Assembly (NCBI GenBank): GCA_038277395.1
Contig: CM076194.1
Span: forward strand, 133,581,230 to 133,645,229
From: Dryocosmus kuriphilus
Lineage: Eukaryota; Arthropoda; Insecta; Hymenoptera; Cynipidae
Reading direction: 5' to 3'
DNA: 64,000 bases
In this document: positions 42,905-54,114 of the stretch, one piece after another
How positions within the stretch are numbered: the stretch's first letter is position 1
Layout: each line of letters opens with the position of its first letter
Program-made: the position numbers and the translations under genes
Notes under the pieces: generated by a model
Database searches by the model: none
The model's input: only the letters and a program-made list of their open reading frames with translations
What the model was told of the DNA's origin: nothing

Positions 42905-45640
42905 GATTATCGCCGGACGCGACGTCTACATTTACGTTACTGAACTAATCACGCTCATCCCCTCGTTTTCCGATTTACCGCATATTTGTATATAAAATCT
43001 CTGATAAAATCTTATCTTTGACGCAGGTTACCAACACGGCTTTGGAGTCGCTACTGCCCATATAGGAATCTGCTATACCAATCGGTATACTTATCCTATA
43101 TACCCTGTAACGATCTGAGAATGATTGTTTACGCATCTCTTGACCGCTAGAGGAGCACCTCCTGGGAGGACAAAATGCGCGGACGCTTTGAATTACTGAT
43201 AGGGAAAAAGGGAGTTTGATGCGGAAAAGAATTAATAATGATTCATGATCAGTAAAATAATTCCTGATTATTTCGAAGATTCATTCTAAATTTGAGGGAA
43301 AATGAGAGAGAGACTTGGTATTTTCGAGAAAGCGAACTGACTCTGTTATGTTAAGAATTTACTAATTAACTTTTATGTTTCATACGTTTACCAGGGTTTT
43401 GAAATGCGAGGAATGATATATCGATTTTGAGTTTCACAACCAGTGAAATAACTAATGCACTATTAGTTAGCGGATATAACCAGATCTTACTGGATTTTAA
43501 TGCTGAAATTTAAAGCCTTAAATTATACTATGATTATCTTATCATAAATTATTTGACATTTTTGATAGTGAAGCGTGAAATGGAAAACGTGCCTAAAGCC
43601 GCGAAAACATGTTTACGAGCATTCCTTAGGGAACGAAATAGATCAGCTTACCGTCATTGATTGACGTAAGCTTTAGATCGCAGTTGAATGAGTGTGGGGT
43701 GAAATAGCGAGTTTTAATTGGTCATGTGAACGATTAAGAACTAGAGTAGGATTGCGCGGGCCCACCGTGGATCGCTGCGCGGTCCGGGAACCCGCGAGGG
43801 ACATCGATTTTTGAAGTCAGATTTATACGAACTTGCGACGCGGAATCTGTCTCCGTTTCACCGAAAATTTTGTATTGAGATTGGACGTAGAATATTTTCG
43901 GATGTCAAATATTTTTGCAGTCATGTTCAACCATAAGAATTTTCTTTAAATTCCCTAAATAATTCCAATAAATTTTCCTTATTTGAATCATCCGATTAAA
44001 CTCAGATTAATTCAGACCGTTGGATTCGCCGAGGATCAGACGAGGAGAGTTCTTCTCTTGGGTGGTTGAACCCACGACAACCTTAATAATAAATAAATAA
44101 CTTTAAATTTCAAATTCAATCATTTTTTCCCGCGTATAAATCAAAAGACTGCCACAACCCTAAGTAGGTGGTGCCCTCACTATACTACGAAGTCCAGCGC
44201 TGGTTTTCTCGTTTCTCTTAACATTTAACGGTAAAACAGGAGCAAAGCTTTTTTAAGGTTCGGAAAGTTTGACATTCAACGTCATAACATAAACATAGCA
44301 TTTCCGAAAGTTATAATAAATAATGTAAAATTAATAATGTTAAATAATCCCAAGAACACTGGAGGACGTTTAATATTTCGGAGTTACTCGTAAAATTGTT
44401 TAATTTTTAAGGCATTAATTTGATAATTTCAATTTTTAAATCTGTACTTTTGTAACTTTTTGATTTTAAACGTTAAAAATGTGAAAACATACCATTTTTA
44501 ATGCTTATTTCCAGCGAGTAACCTTTTTCTTTTTATTCGCTTCTTTTGAAAGTAACTTTTAGTTTCTTTTCGAAATATTTCTTTAATTGAAAGGATTTTT
44601 AATTAAATAATTCTTTGGGCTGCGTTTAGATTGATGTATACCAGATTGTTTGGTTTAAAATTAAAATTTCCGAAAATAGTATAATTTAAAAAGCTTATAC
44701 TTTTTCATAAAAAGTTTTATAAAATTTAATAAATTCATAAACCTTTAAAATTCAATAATTTTATGCCTAAACTATTGACTATTTTCTCCCTAGTTTTCTT
44801 TCTAGACCAAAAACAAATTTTAACAAAAATGTCCTGCTATGAGAAAAAGTCAAATTTATTGTTGACCTTTATTTTTGTAGGTAAAAAAAACATATTGAAA
44901 CTGTGGTAGACAACATTTTTTAAATTGATAAATAACAGTTCAAAATAGCCAAAAAAGGTGGAATTGTCTCAAAAACCACTAAATGCTTATTTTCATAAAT
45001 AAAAAATTAGAATTATGCTTTTTAATCTGATAGTTTTTGAAGAAAAAAACCTCAGTTTCCTTTTCGAAATAAAAAAAAATAAAACTAATACCTTCTCATT
45101 CAGATGAGAATGTAAAAACAAAAATTGGGCCTTCTTCCAAAAAAAACTCAAACCTGTTTTTGAACTTCATCTGTGAAGGTCAAATATATATTTTTTAAAG
45201 TGCTTATGATGAATGGAAAGGTCGTGAAAAACCTTGTCGAAATTGTACTAAAAAACACTTTGCCTAAGTTTGACTCACATAGATCGAACAACTTTGATTT
45301 TTTAGCGGATACACTTGAGAATTAATGCCCTAAATGTTTAATTTCTAATCTAAGTTTTACCAATTTTACAACAGTGTTAATTTCAATTTACTCGAAAAAA
45401 TCTTATTTTTTATCGAAATCCTTAAACTAAAATAAATTTAAGAAAGTCTGGTAATTGCAAGATGATGTATTATAGGGGTGTTTGACAAAAAGTTGAAGAT
45501 TTTAAGTCCCAACCATTTCTCCACAAGATTTTTTGTCTGGTCACGTGGTTTTGCTATTTTATGATAAAACTCGAAAATAATTTGCAAAATATTCATAATG
45601 CGGATTAAAATTGTTAATTTCGGGAATGCTTAAATTTTGA
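42905..45640. other. Unannotated sequence with one FB end fragment
   Basis: I see no gene. A moderately GC-rich part (42905-44160) has a near-palindrome AGCTTACCGTCA..TTGACGTAAGCT near 43644-43671 and GC-rich dyads near 43757-43800. A TGTAACGATC ... CCCACGACA interval (43107-44077) is LTR-like only in its end letters. A 30-bp FB end (ATACCTTCTCATTCAGATG then AGAATGTAAA) sits at 45087-45117 with no other FB sequence next to it. Confidence 0.45.
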
Positions 45641-45647
45641 AATATTC

Positions 45648-46393
45648 GGAAACGACCCCGTACAAAATACTAAGAAAAAAGTATACAGTCATTCGAGCCA
45701 AAACCAATCGGAATGTATTCTTTGAAGTACCCTGAATAAAAGTTTTTATATACACTATGCCCCAAAAGCCCTTAGATTTTGAGTTAAGGGCATTTGAAGG
45801 TCAAAACTCAGCGTTCAGTCATTCGAGCCAAAACCAATCGGAATGTATTCTTTGAGGTACCCTGAATAAAAGTTCTTATATACACTGGGTTCCAAAAGTC
45901 CTTAGATTTTGAGATAAGGGCATTTGAAGGTCAAAAAAAAAAAAAAAAAAAAAAAAAAAACGATGGAGTAAAAAACCTGTCACGTCCACGTCGTTGATTC
46001 TGGGTAATGCTAAGAACAGGTTATTAGATTACTGGGTTATTAAAGTATCTTTGATTTTATTATCTTACTTTTCATCCATTTGATTAAAATGATTAAAATC
46101 TCCATTTTTAACATTCAAATGACCTTATCCCAAAGTCTAAGTACTTTTGGAACCTAGTGTACACCAGAACTTTTATTCAGGGTACCTCAAAGAATACATT
46201 CTGATTGGTTTTGGCTCGAATGACTGAACGCTGAGTTTTGACCTTCAAATGCCCTTATCTCAAAATCTAAGGGCTTTTGGGGCATAGTGTATATAAAAAC
46301 TTTTATTCAGGGTACTTCAAAGAATACATTCCGATTGGTTTTGGCTCGAATGACTGTATACTTTTTTCTTAGTATTTTGTGCGGGGTCCTTTC
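45648..46393. mobile_element. Fold-back element with doubled arms (~0.75 kb)
   Basis: The left arm contains two direct ~130-bp units (CAGTCATTCGAGCCAAAACC at 45686 and 45816). The right arm contains two inverted units (ending near 46231 and 46356). Outermost bases GACCCCG.ACAAAATAC near 45655 and GTATTTTGTGCGGGGTC near 46372 also pair. The centre (45937-46090) starts with a poly-A run of about 23 bp. No open frame is present. The ends and target duplication are not resolved. Confidence 0.85.
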
Positions 46394-47990
46394 CAAGAAT
46401 GTACAGAAATGTTCTAGATTATCCCAAAATATTCTTCAAATCTCTAAACTTTTCTACAATTCTGCAACAATATTCTGAAGCCTTTTAGAATATTCCCGGA
46501 TTTTCTGCATTACCCTTAAATTGGTTTATAATGTTCTGGAAAATAAAATGTTATGTTTCAAGTTTTCTTTATGAATTTTGAATCAATTGTTGACATTCCT
46601 GTAAAAAAATTCTGTGAAAAGAATCTTTAATTTATACACTCCGAAAACAAGTTTGCTCAAATCATAAAAAGCTTTTTTTGGATCTACATGAATATTTGTT
46701 TGAATCAAAGAAATTTGTTGGTTCAAAGACTAAATATTCCATCTACCAAAATATTTGGGAGAATCAACTAAAGAACAGGTTTGGACCAAACAAATATTTT
46801 GTTGTCCATACAAAAAACATATTCTAGAGTGGAACTAATAAAAAATTTTGCCATTTCAATGTTTCAACTAAATCGTTTTCTGAGTGCAAAAGTATCTTAT
46901 GTGAATTAGTTTCAAAATGAATTACGTCATGAAATCAAATTTCAAATGCATGCTAATTTTTTTCTTTAATCATAAAGAAGATTGCGAAGAAACTGATCCT
47001 TAATTAAATCTCTAAATCGGAAACATTCAGGATGACTTTATCGTTCCTTCCTAACTTAATCAACTCTTTCCCTTGAAATTAAAAATCTTTCTTTTGTCTC
47101 TTTCCTCGAATTATAAAGACGTGTTAAACTACAGCCATTATCACGAGCAAAGCTGCCAAAGATACAGTTTCCTAAAAATAATTACAGCTCATCGACTTTG
47201 CTTTCAGACTCAAATTCAATTTCATTTTTGCATTCCCAAGAAAGAAAGTTCTTAATATTTGCAATTCGAGAATTAAAAAAAACATGCAATTACCTGCTTT
47301 TAACAATTTTTATTTTATAGAAAAGGAATTGACAAAGTAAAAAATACTAAGACTTAGAAGTCAAGTCGGTAATAATTGTGTTGATATAAATAATTCGAAG
47401 CCTGTGAATTTAAATGTTCAAATATACAGCTTCAAAAACCAATATTCCACTAAAAATGTTTTAAACATACTTATATAAACATATAAAAACTCAAATGAAG
47501 AAGTTGTATTTAAAATTAATCGAAGTTGGAATTCTTTCCTAATTCAATGTCTATAATAATCAGTTCATTACATTCTCTACCATTGAATGATTCACAAGGG
47601 AAAGGCCAGGTAGTATATTTTTTGTTTGGATTCATAATTTCGGCAAAGAAAGGCCATGATCCCAAACTGAAATTGTGAAATTTCTAGGACGCAATATTTG
47701 TCCAGTTTCGAGAAAAACGGCTTTAAAGAATTCGTCGTCCGTCTTGTAGGGCTGAAAAGTAATTTCCTCATTTTAAAATGTGCACAAAATTTAAACAAAA
47801 CGATAAAATTAAGAACTTTCATAGAAAACTAAATTTCTTTGCGAAAAAATTTGTAAAAAAGCGAGTTTTTCATTGAAAAAAAAAAAAAAAAAAAAAACAC
47901 TTAAAATGTTTATTTTTGTAAAGTTGAAGAAAAAAATAGAAGAAAAGTGAAGATATAAATGTTGCACCAAATAATAAAGAAAAAAAAATT
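46394..47990. other. Unannotated AT-rich sequence
   Basis: I see no recognisable gene, RNA or element. Short frames (46287-46478, 47073-47255, 47592-47822) lack known motifs. A poly-A run of about 20 bp lies at 47875-47896. Confidence 0.45.
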
Positions 47991-47999
47991 GAAAAAATC

Positions 48000-49095
48000 T
48001 GCCCGCTTCGTGGGCACATTCTCGTCGTACGCTTCGCGCGAAGTATGAGCGCGCCTGGGGTGCGCGTCTGTTGGCACTCGCGCATCGTGCTCGACATTTG
48101 ATTCGTGCCTCGCGCTCGATACGTTATTTACGGCACTCGCACTTCGCGCTCGATAGATTATTCACCTCGCGCTACGCGCTCGGCGTTTATGCATCGTATA
48201 AACCCTTAAATTAAAAATTACAAAAGAAATTATTTTACTGAAGGCTCTATCGCCCGTAGGGAATACATTCTCATCATGACACTGGCGCTTCGCGCTCGAT
48301 AATTACATTTTTTAAAACACATTGTAGATTGCTATAGTTTTTTTGTGATTTTCACAATACAGGATTTCGATTCTTAAAAGTAAAACGATGAGTCTTATAA
48401 ATACATTTTGTAGCTCTTTCCAATTCTCATATCTTGCATAGTTTTGCTGAAAAGTGTCTTTTTTTATGTTTCATAACATTTCACGAATAACTCAAAAACT
48501 ACGCGTCTGCTCAAAAAAATGATAGAGAGCAAATTTGTAGACCTTTTTGGGGTGAACAACTTTGTTCATTATCATTTTTTCGTATCTTGCATATTTTGTG
48601 GAAAATTTGAAATTTTTATTTTTAATAAACGTTTTATCGATTAAAACAAAACCGTGCATTTTATCAAAAAATGGTTAAAACAAAATTTGTAGATCTATTT
48701 TAAAATTGAACAACTTTGTTCTTGACTATTTTTTTTTTATCTTGAATATTTTGGCGGGAAACCAGAGTTTTTGATGGATAAAACCATAACCGTGGTCAAA
48801 AACCGCTGGTTAACGAACTCGTCCTTTCTTGTTACTCCTTAAAGAAGTATACAAAAACGCAATCCAATCCGATTAGTCCTTCGAAAGTTATCGTGGGAAC
48901 AGACTCCAACGACATCGACAACAACGACAGCGACGACTTGACACGACGACGACGACGACGACGACAACAGACACCGTCGTAAAAACCGTTTTTTTTTCGG
49001 ATTCAGGAGGTCTCAAAACGTGGAGATTTCATGAAATCCGCGAAAGTCAAATTTTGCATAAATCTAATACCTTCTCTGATGAGAATGTAAAAAAG
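48000..49095 (+). repeat. Right arm of an FB element
   Basis: In order it holds an inverted GC-hairpin module (48000-48310), inverted ~154-bp monomers (48310-48770) and an A module (48770-49095) ending TTCTCTGATGAGAATGTAA. The GC module has drifted (GCCCAC-GAA-GCGGGC read on the minus strand, with one mismatch). The A-module frame is shifted early by a missing base. A (GAC)n-like tract lies at about 48936-48970. Confidence 0.75.
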
Positions 49096-49282
49096 GGAGA
49101 CAGCGAGAATCAAGCCCGAAAACTTCCGCATGCGTACTTTTTTCAACCGTTTAAGAGTCATGATGAATTTTTTAAAGCCGTTTTTCTCGAAACTGGCATC
49201 CAATCCTCCAATTGATTGTAAAAGTTTTGTCCATTGTAAGAGAAGCCATAAAATCACAAATGTATAACTCAACACCCACACT
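49096..49282. other. Unique spacer between two FB ends
   Basis: About 190 bp between the outward-facing FB ends at 49095 and 49283. No coding motif is recognised; a 92-residue minus-strand frame (49003-49281) runs across it. Confidence 0.4.
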
Positions 49283-50930
49283 TTTTACATTCTCATCAGA
49301 GAACGTGTTAGATTTATGTAAAATTTGACCCCCCCCCCCCCCCCCCCTCAGTTTTCATCAAATCTCCACGTTTTGAGACCCCCTGAGTGAGAAAAAACGA
49401 TTTTTACGACGGTGTCTGATGTTGTCGTCGTCGGAGTCTGTTCCCACGATAACTTTCGAAGGACTAATCGGATTGCATTGCGCTTTGACACACTTCTTTA
49501 GAGTCCAAAAAGAAAGGACGAGTTCGTTAACCAGCGGTTTTCGACCAGCGGTTATGGTTTTATCCAACAAAAACGATTTTCACAAAATCAAAAAATCAAT
49601 TTTCGGACTAAACTATGCGAGATCCAGAAAAAACAGTAGAGAGTAAAATTATTCACCTCAAAAAAATCTACAAATTTTGATTTAACCATTTTTCGATAAA
49701 ATGCATGGTTTTTATTTTAATCAAGAAAACGTTATTAAAAACAAAAAACTGTGTTTTCTTGCCAAAATATTCAAGATACGAAAAAAATGATAATAAGCAA
49801 AGATGAGAATTTGCCCGCAAAGCGGGCAGATTTTTTATAAATGGTTTTACATTTTTTTCCGGATGATACATATGTGTACACATTTTTATAAAAAATATCT
49901 CTGAGTATACATATATATATATATATATATATATAAGATACTAAAAGTTATTATAATTTCAGACTTCTCAATATTTTTATATTATTTGTATTTATTATAC
50001 TTGCAGACTATTAAAAAAGAATATTACACTGACAGATATTTTCGGAATGTTAGTTTTCAATTGTTTTGCATTGTTGTGTAAAATTTTCGTGTACAGACTT
50101 TATTTGTGTGGAATTTTTAAAATTAAAATGATAAAAAATGATTAAATTGGCCTATCTATATAGTATTATTGTGTAGAATTTAATTGCGTCCAGTTAATTA
50201 TAGTCGAAAAATTTTTATTTTCACTATTAATTTGAGTACAATTTCTACGGTTTGACGGCTTCATTTCTTGAACAATTTGTATACACTAAAATATATAATT
50301 GTAAACCTTCTTTTTGAAATATAAAAAATCTGCTCACTTCGTTCGCACATTCTCAACACGCGCTTGGCGCGTGGTTGGCTTCGTTCGCAAGATTGAGCGC
50401 GCCTAGGGCGCGCGATCTGGTAGTTTTCGCGCTCCGATATCTTTGAACCTCGCGCTTCGCGCTCGGATGTTTTTGGTCCTCGCACTTCGTGCTCGGTTTT
50501 CGTTACTTGGGTCTTAAACTTTCAAAACTCCTACTTTTAATGAAATTATTAAATTTGTATTTTGTTAAAAATTAGAAACAAAATTATTTCACTTAAGGCT
50601 CTATCGGCCTTAAGGAATACATTCTGATCACGACACTCGCGCTTCGCGCTCAGCAATTATTTTTTAAATCCATTGTCGATTAGTAAAGTTTTTTGTGATT
50701 TTCTACATTTTTCTAAATTTCCATAATGCAGGTTTTCGATTCTTAAAAGTAAAACGATGAGTCTTATAAAAAAAAAAAAAAAAATGGTCAAAAGCAAAAG
50801 TGTACATATTCTTCAGGTAAATAATTTTACTTCTTAATATTTTTTTTTGTGTGTTGCATATTTTGCCCAGAAAATAGAATTAAAATAATAGAATTTAAAT
50901 TTTTTCGTATCTAGCATAGTTTACCCGGAA
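49283..50930. mobile_element. FB-type fold-back element, degenerate
   Basis: It starts TTTTTACATTCTCATCAGAG and carries an inverted A module (49283-49640, with poly-C 49329-49347), monomers (49640-49800) and a GC hairpin TGCCCGC-AAA-GCGGGCA near 49812. An AT-rich core (49836-50320) follows, then an inverted GC module (50330-50660) with the conserved CTTAAGG dyad near 50592, then monomer remains. The A-module frame (49358-49570, minus) is open for 70 codons. Confidence 0.65.
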
Positions 50931-50940
50931 AATGGATTTT

Positions 50941-52410
50941 TAAATTCTCATCTCAATGAGAAGGTATTAGTTTTATGTGAAAAATGACTTTCGCCGATTT
51001 CAAGAAATCTCGACGTTTCATGACCGCCTGAATCCGAAAAAACGGTTTTTACGACGGTGTCTGTCTGTCTGTCGTTGTCGTCGGCGTCTGTTCCCCACGA
51101 TAACTTTCGAAAGACTAATCGGATTGGATTGTGCTTTGGCACACTTCTTCAGGGTGCAAAAAGAAAGGACGCGTTCATTAACCAGCGGTTTTTGACCAGT
51201 GTTTATGTTTTTATCCATCAAAAAAGGTTTTCACAAAATCAAAAAATCAATTTTCCGGCTAAACTGTGAGAGATACAAAAAAAATAGCAGAGAGTAAAAT
51301 TGCTCATTTTAGAAAAATCTACAAATTTTATTTTAACCATTTTTCGACAAAATGCACGGTTTTTGTTTTAATCGAGAAAACGTTATTAAAAATTTCAAAT
51401 TTCCCGCCAAACTATGGAAGATGCGAAAAAATAATAATAAACAAAGTCGTTCACCTCAAAAACATCTAAAAATTTGCTCTCTATCATTTTTTTGAGCAGA
51501 CGCGTAGTTTTTGAGTTATTCGTGAAATATGTTATGAAATATAAAGAAAACCACTTTTCAGCAAAACTATGCAAGATATGAGAAAATATTAACAAGCAGA
51601 ATTGTTCACCTTGGAAAGAGGTGCAAAATTTATTTATAAGAATCATCGTTTTACTTTTAAGAATCGAAATTCTGTATTGTGAAAATTTGGAAAATCACAA
51701 AAAAACTTTACCAATCTACAATGTGTTTTAAAAAAATGTAATTGTCGAGCGCGAAGCGGGAGTGTCATGATGAGAATGTATTCCTTAAGGTCGATAGAGC
51801 CTTAAGTCAAAAAATTTCTTTTGTAATTTTTAATAAAGTTCAAATTTAATAATTTCATTAAAAATATGTAGGTGATTTGACAGATTAAGACTAAAGTTAC
51901 AAAAATTAACAAATTACAATGATCAATGGTTTGATTTTTAATTTAAAGGTTTATACGATCCATAAACACGGGGCGCGTAGCGCGAGGTAAATAACGTATC
52001 GAACGCGAAGCGCGCGATGAGAATGTGCCCGCAAACCATAACCGCTAGTTAAGATTAATATTTAAATATATAAACTATATTTCCTTTTAAAGGTAACCTT
52101 CCATAAATTCTCAAAAAACCTTTAAATACAAGTATTCAATACTTTATGTTTTACAACAAATTTTCTCGTTAGGGTGGCGACCACCCCAGTCTGGTAAGTA
52201 TGTAATTCTACAGAAGTATGGCAAACAAGGGTTAAATGTGGTTCGTTAGCGAACTCGTCCTTTATTTTTGGACCGTGAAGGAGTCTGCCAAAGCGCAATC
52301 CAATCTGATGTCTTTTTCAAAAATTATCGCGTTAATAAACGACACGACGATGAAAACTGCAAGAGTCAAATTTTACATAAATCTAATACCTTCTCTGATG
52401 AGAATGCAAA
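50941..52410. mobile_element. FB-type element, partial
   Basis: The left end is ATTCTCATCTCAATGAGAAG with an inverted A module (50941-51270; frame open on the minus strand 51018-51221). Monomers (51270-51740) and a GC module (51745-52035) follow, with GCGC-GTA-GCGC near 51968 and the CTTAAGG dyad near 51785. After about 200 bp of unrelated sequence, a truncated A module (52235-52410) ends TTCTCTGATGAGAATGCAA. Confidence 0.65.
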
Positions 52411-52965
52411 AATTGCATTTTTCAACCAAACTATGTAAAAAATTAAGAAATTCACGTTTATGATATACTTTAATCGACTGGTAAGCGTGAGCAACGTTAT
52501 GAGAATGCGCCTGAGTAGCGGGCAGATTTCACAATAACTTTTAATAACTTTCTTATTAGCTTTATAATAGTGTATTTTTAAATTAAATAAATTATTATAT
52601 ACGTTTCATGAATAAACTATGCGTTTGATCAAAAAACAGTTTTAAGCAAATTTGTAGATCTTTTTAAGATGAACAATCCTGCTTCTTAATATTTTCTCGT
52701 ATCTCGCAGTTTTGCTCAAAAGTGGATTTTTTTGTATTTAGTAACACGTTTCACGAATAGCTCAAAAACTACGCGTCTGTTCAAAAAAATAATGGAGAGA
52801 TTTTTAGATCTTTTTGAGGTGAACAACTTTGTTTATTATCATTTTTTCGTATCTTGTATATTTTAGCAAGAAATCAGTTTTTTATTTTTAATATCGTCGC
52901 TGGAAAACGGATCTTTTGATTTTATGAAAACCGTTTTTGATGGATAAAACCATAACCACTGCAAA
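52411..52965. repeat. Further FB fragments
   Basis: A worn GC hairpin lies near 52505-52528 (GAGAATGCGCC..GCGGGCAG), inverted ~154-bp monomers at about 52600-52900, and the first ~50 bp of an A module (52910-52960), after which the similarity stops. Confidence 0.65.
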
Positions 52966-52994
52966 AAATTAAAACTGGAAGCATGAAAAATGCT

Positions 52995-53400
52995 TCCGCA
53001 GTCTTAATTTCGTTGAAAAAAACTTTTTTCAAAATTCCTACTCAAATAATGTACATAAACGTAGTTTAGTGTCTTCTCATGCATTTCCCAAAGTTTCAGT
53101 CGGATATTTTATTTACAAAAAAAGTTCTTAGGTTCAAAAAAAAAATTGATAAACCCTAAAAATTGAGATCGGTAATATAAGCATTTTAGTGTGCACTTCT
53201 GAGGCCTCCAGTTTTAATTTCGTTGAATTTTTTTTTTTCAAAATTCCTACTTTAAATAAACTACATAAACCTAATTTATTGTCTTCTCATGCATTTCCCA
53301 AAGTTTCAGTCCGATATTTTACTCACAAAAAAAGTTCTTAGGTTCAAAACAAAATTGATAACCCAAAAAATTGAGGTCGGTAATATAGGTACTTTAACGT
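52995..53400. repeat. Two tandem ~210-bp units
   Basis: TTAATTTCGTTGAA recurs at about 53004 and 53215. Each is followed by TTCAAAATTCCTACT, then TGTCTTCTCATGCATTTCCC, then AAAAAAAGTTCTTAGGTTCA. The units are about 85-90% alike by eye. No coding content is recognised. Confidence 0.85.
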
Positions 53401-54114
53401 GTCACCTACCCAAGCTGGAAGCACAATGAAACTGCAATGAAACAACGTGAATTGGGATGTTAAGTCAAACTGTCCTTTTCTACAATGTAGCGCCATCTTT
53501 CTTTTGGCCTCATGGTACGAGAGCTGACGCTATATGAGAGAAAAAGACACATTGACTGTACGTATCCTATTCGACCCTAAAGGAATTCTCAAAACCCTAC
53601 GCTTAAAATCAGATACCGAGCAGCGCTGCAGGGGGTTATGTTCGTCATCAGTTTAATCCTCAATATTCTTAGGTTCACCGACCACAAAAAACGTCAGGTA
53701 AAAGAACTCTAAATCGCATGTTCGGAGGAAGCACCCGCGATTGCGATATTCGTCAAAAAGTGAAGAGAATGAAAAAATTTACACAAAAGCGAACTGAGGA
53801 GGAACCGTGGATTAGCCACCTGAGTCCTGAACTGCGTATGCGCAGAGTGGACTACTTTCTTGAACAGGCTGGTCGCTCCTGATTGGTTCAATTAAAAGGA
53901 ATGGGGGACGTGGTGAGAACCTTCAACCTGCTTCTCGTCCAGCTCCTCACGAAGCTTCTCGCTGTGTATTAATGCGCATCGGAACGTTTCTCGAGCGAGG
54001 TCCGAGGATCGAACGAGAGAGACAAGACAGAGTGAGATAGACGCGGTGCCAGAAAGACGATCACGATGCACGCTCAGGGCTGAGGGATCGAAAACCTTTG
54101 GTTTTCGAAGAAAA
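53401..54114 (+). promoter_or_regulatory. Upstream and 5' leader region of IntS3
   Basis: Sequence becomes more GC-rich from about 53900 towards the start codon, as expected near a housekeeping promoter. A CTGATTGGTT (inverted CCAAT-type) site is at 53878-53887. Two short upstream frames precede the main ATG: one of about 23 codons from ATG 53973 and one of five codons from ATG 54066 to TGA 54083, 32 bp before the main start. Whether they are in the mRNA depends on the transcription start, which I cannot place. No TATA box is obvious. Confidence 0.45.
54066..54083 (+). promoter_or_regulatory. Possible five-codon upstream frame before IntS3
   Basis: ATG at 54066 reads MHAQG then TGA, ending 32 bp upstream of the IntS3 start. 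If included in the leader it could lower initiation at the main start. This is inference only. Confidence 0.35.

Noticed and set aside
43107..44077. Possible solo LTR (TGTAACGATC ... CCCACGACA)
   Set aside because: The ends are only TG..CA-like, flanking 4-mers (ACCC/ACCT) do not match, and no second copy is in the window.
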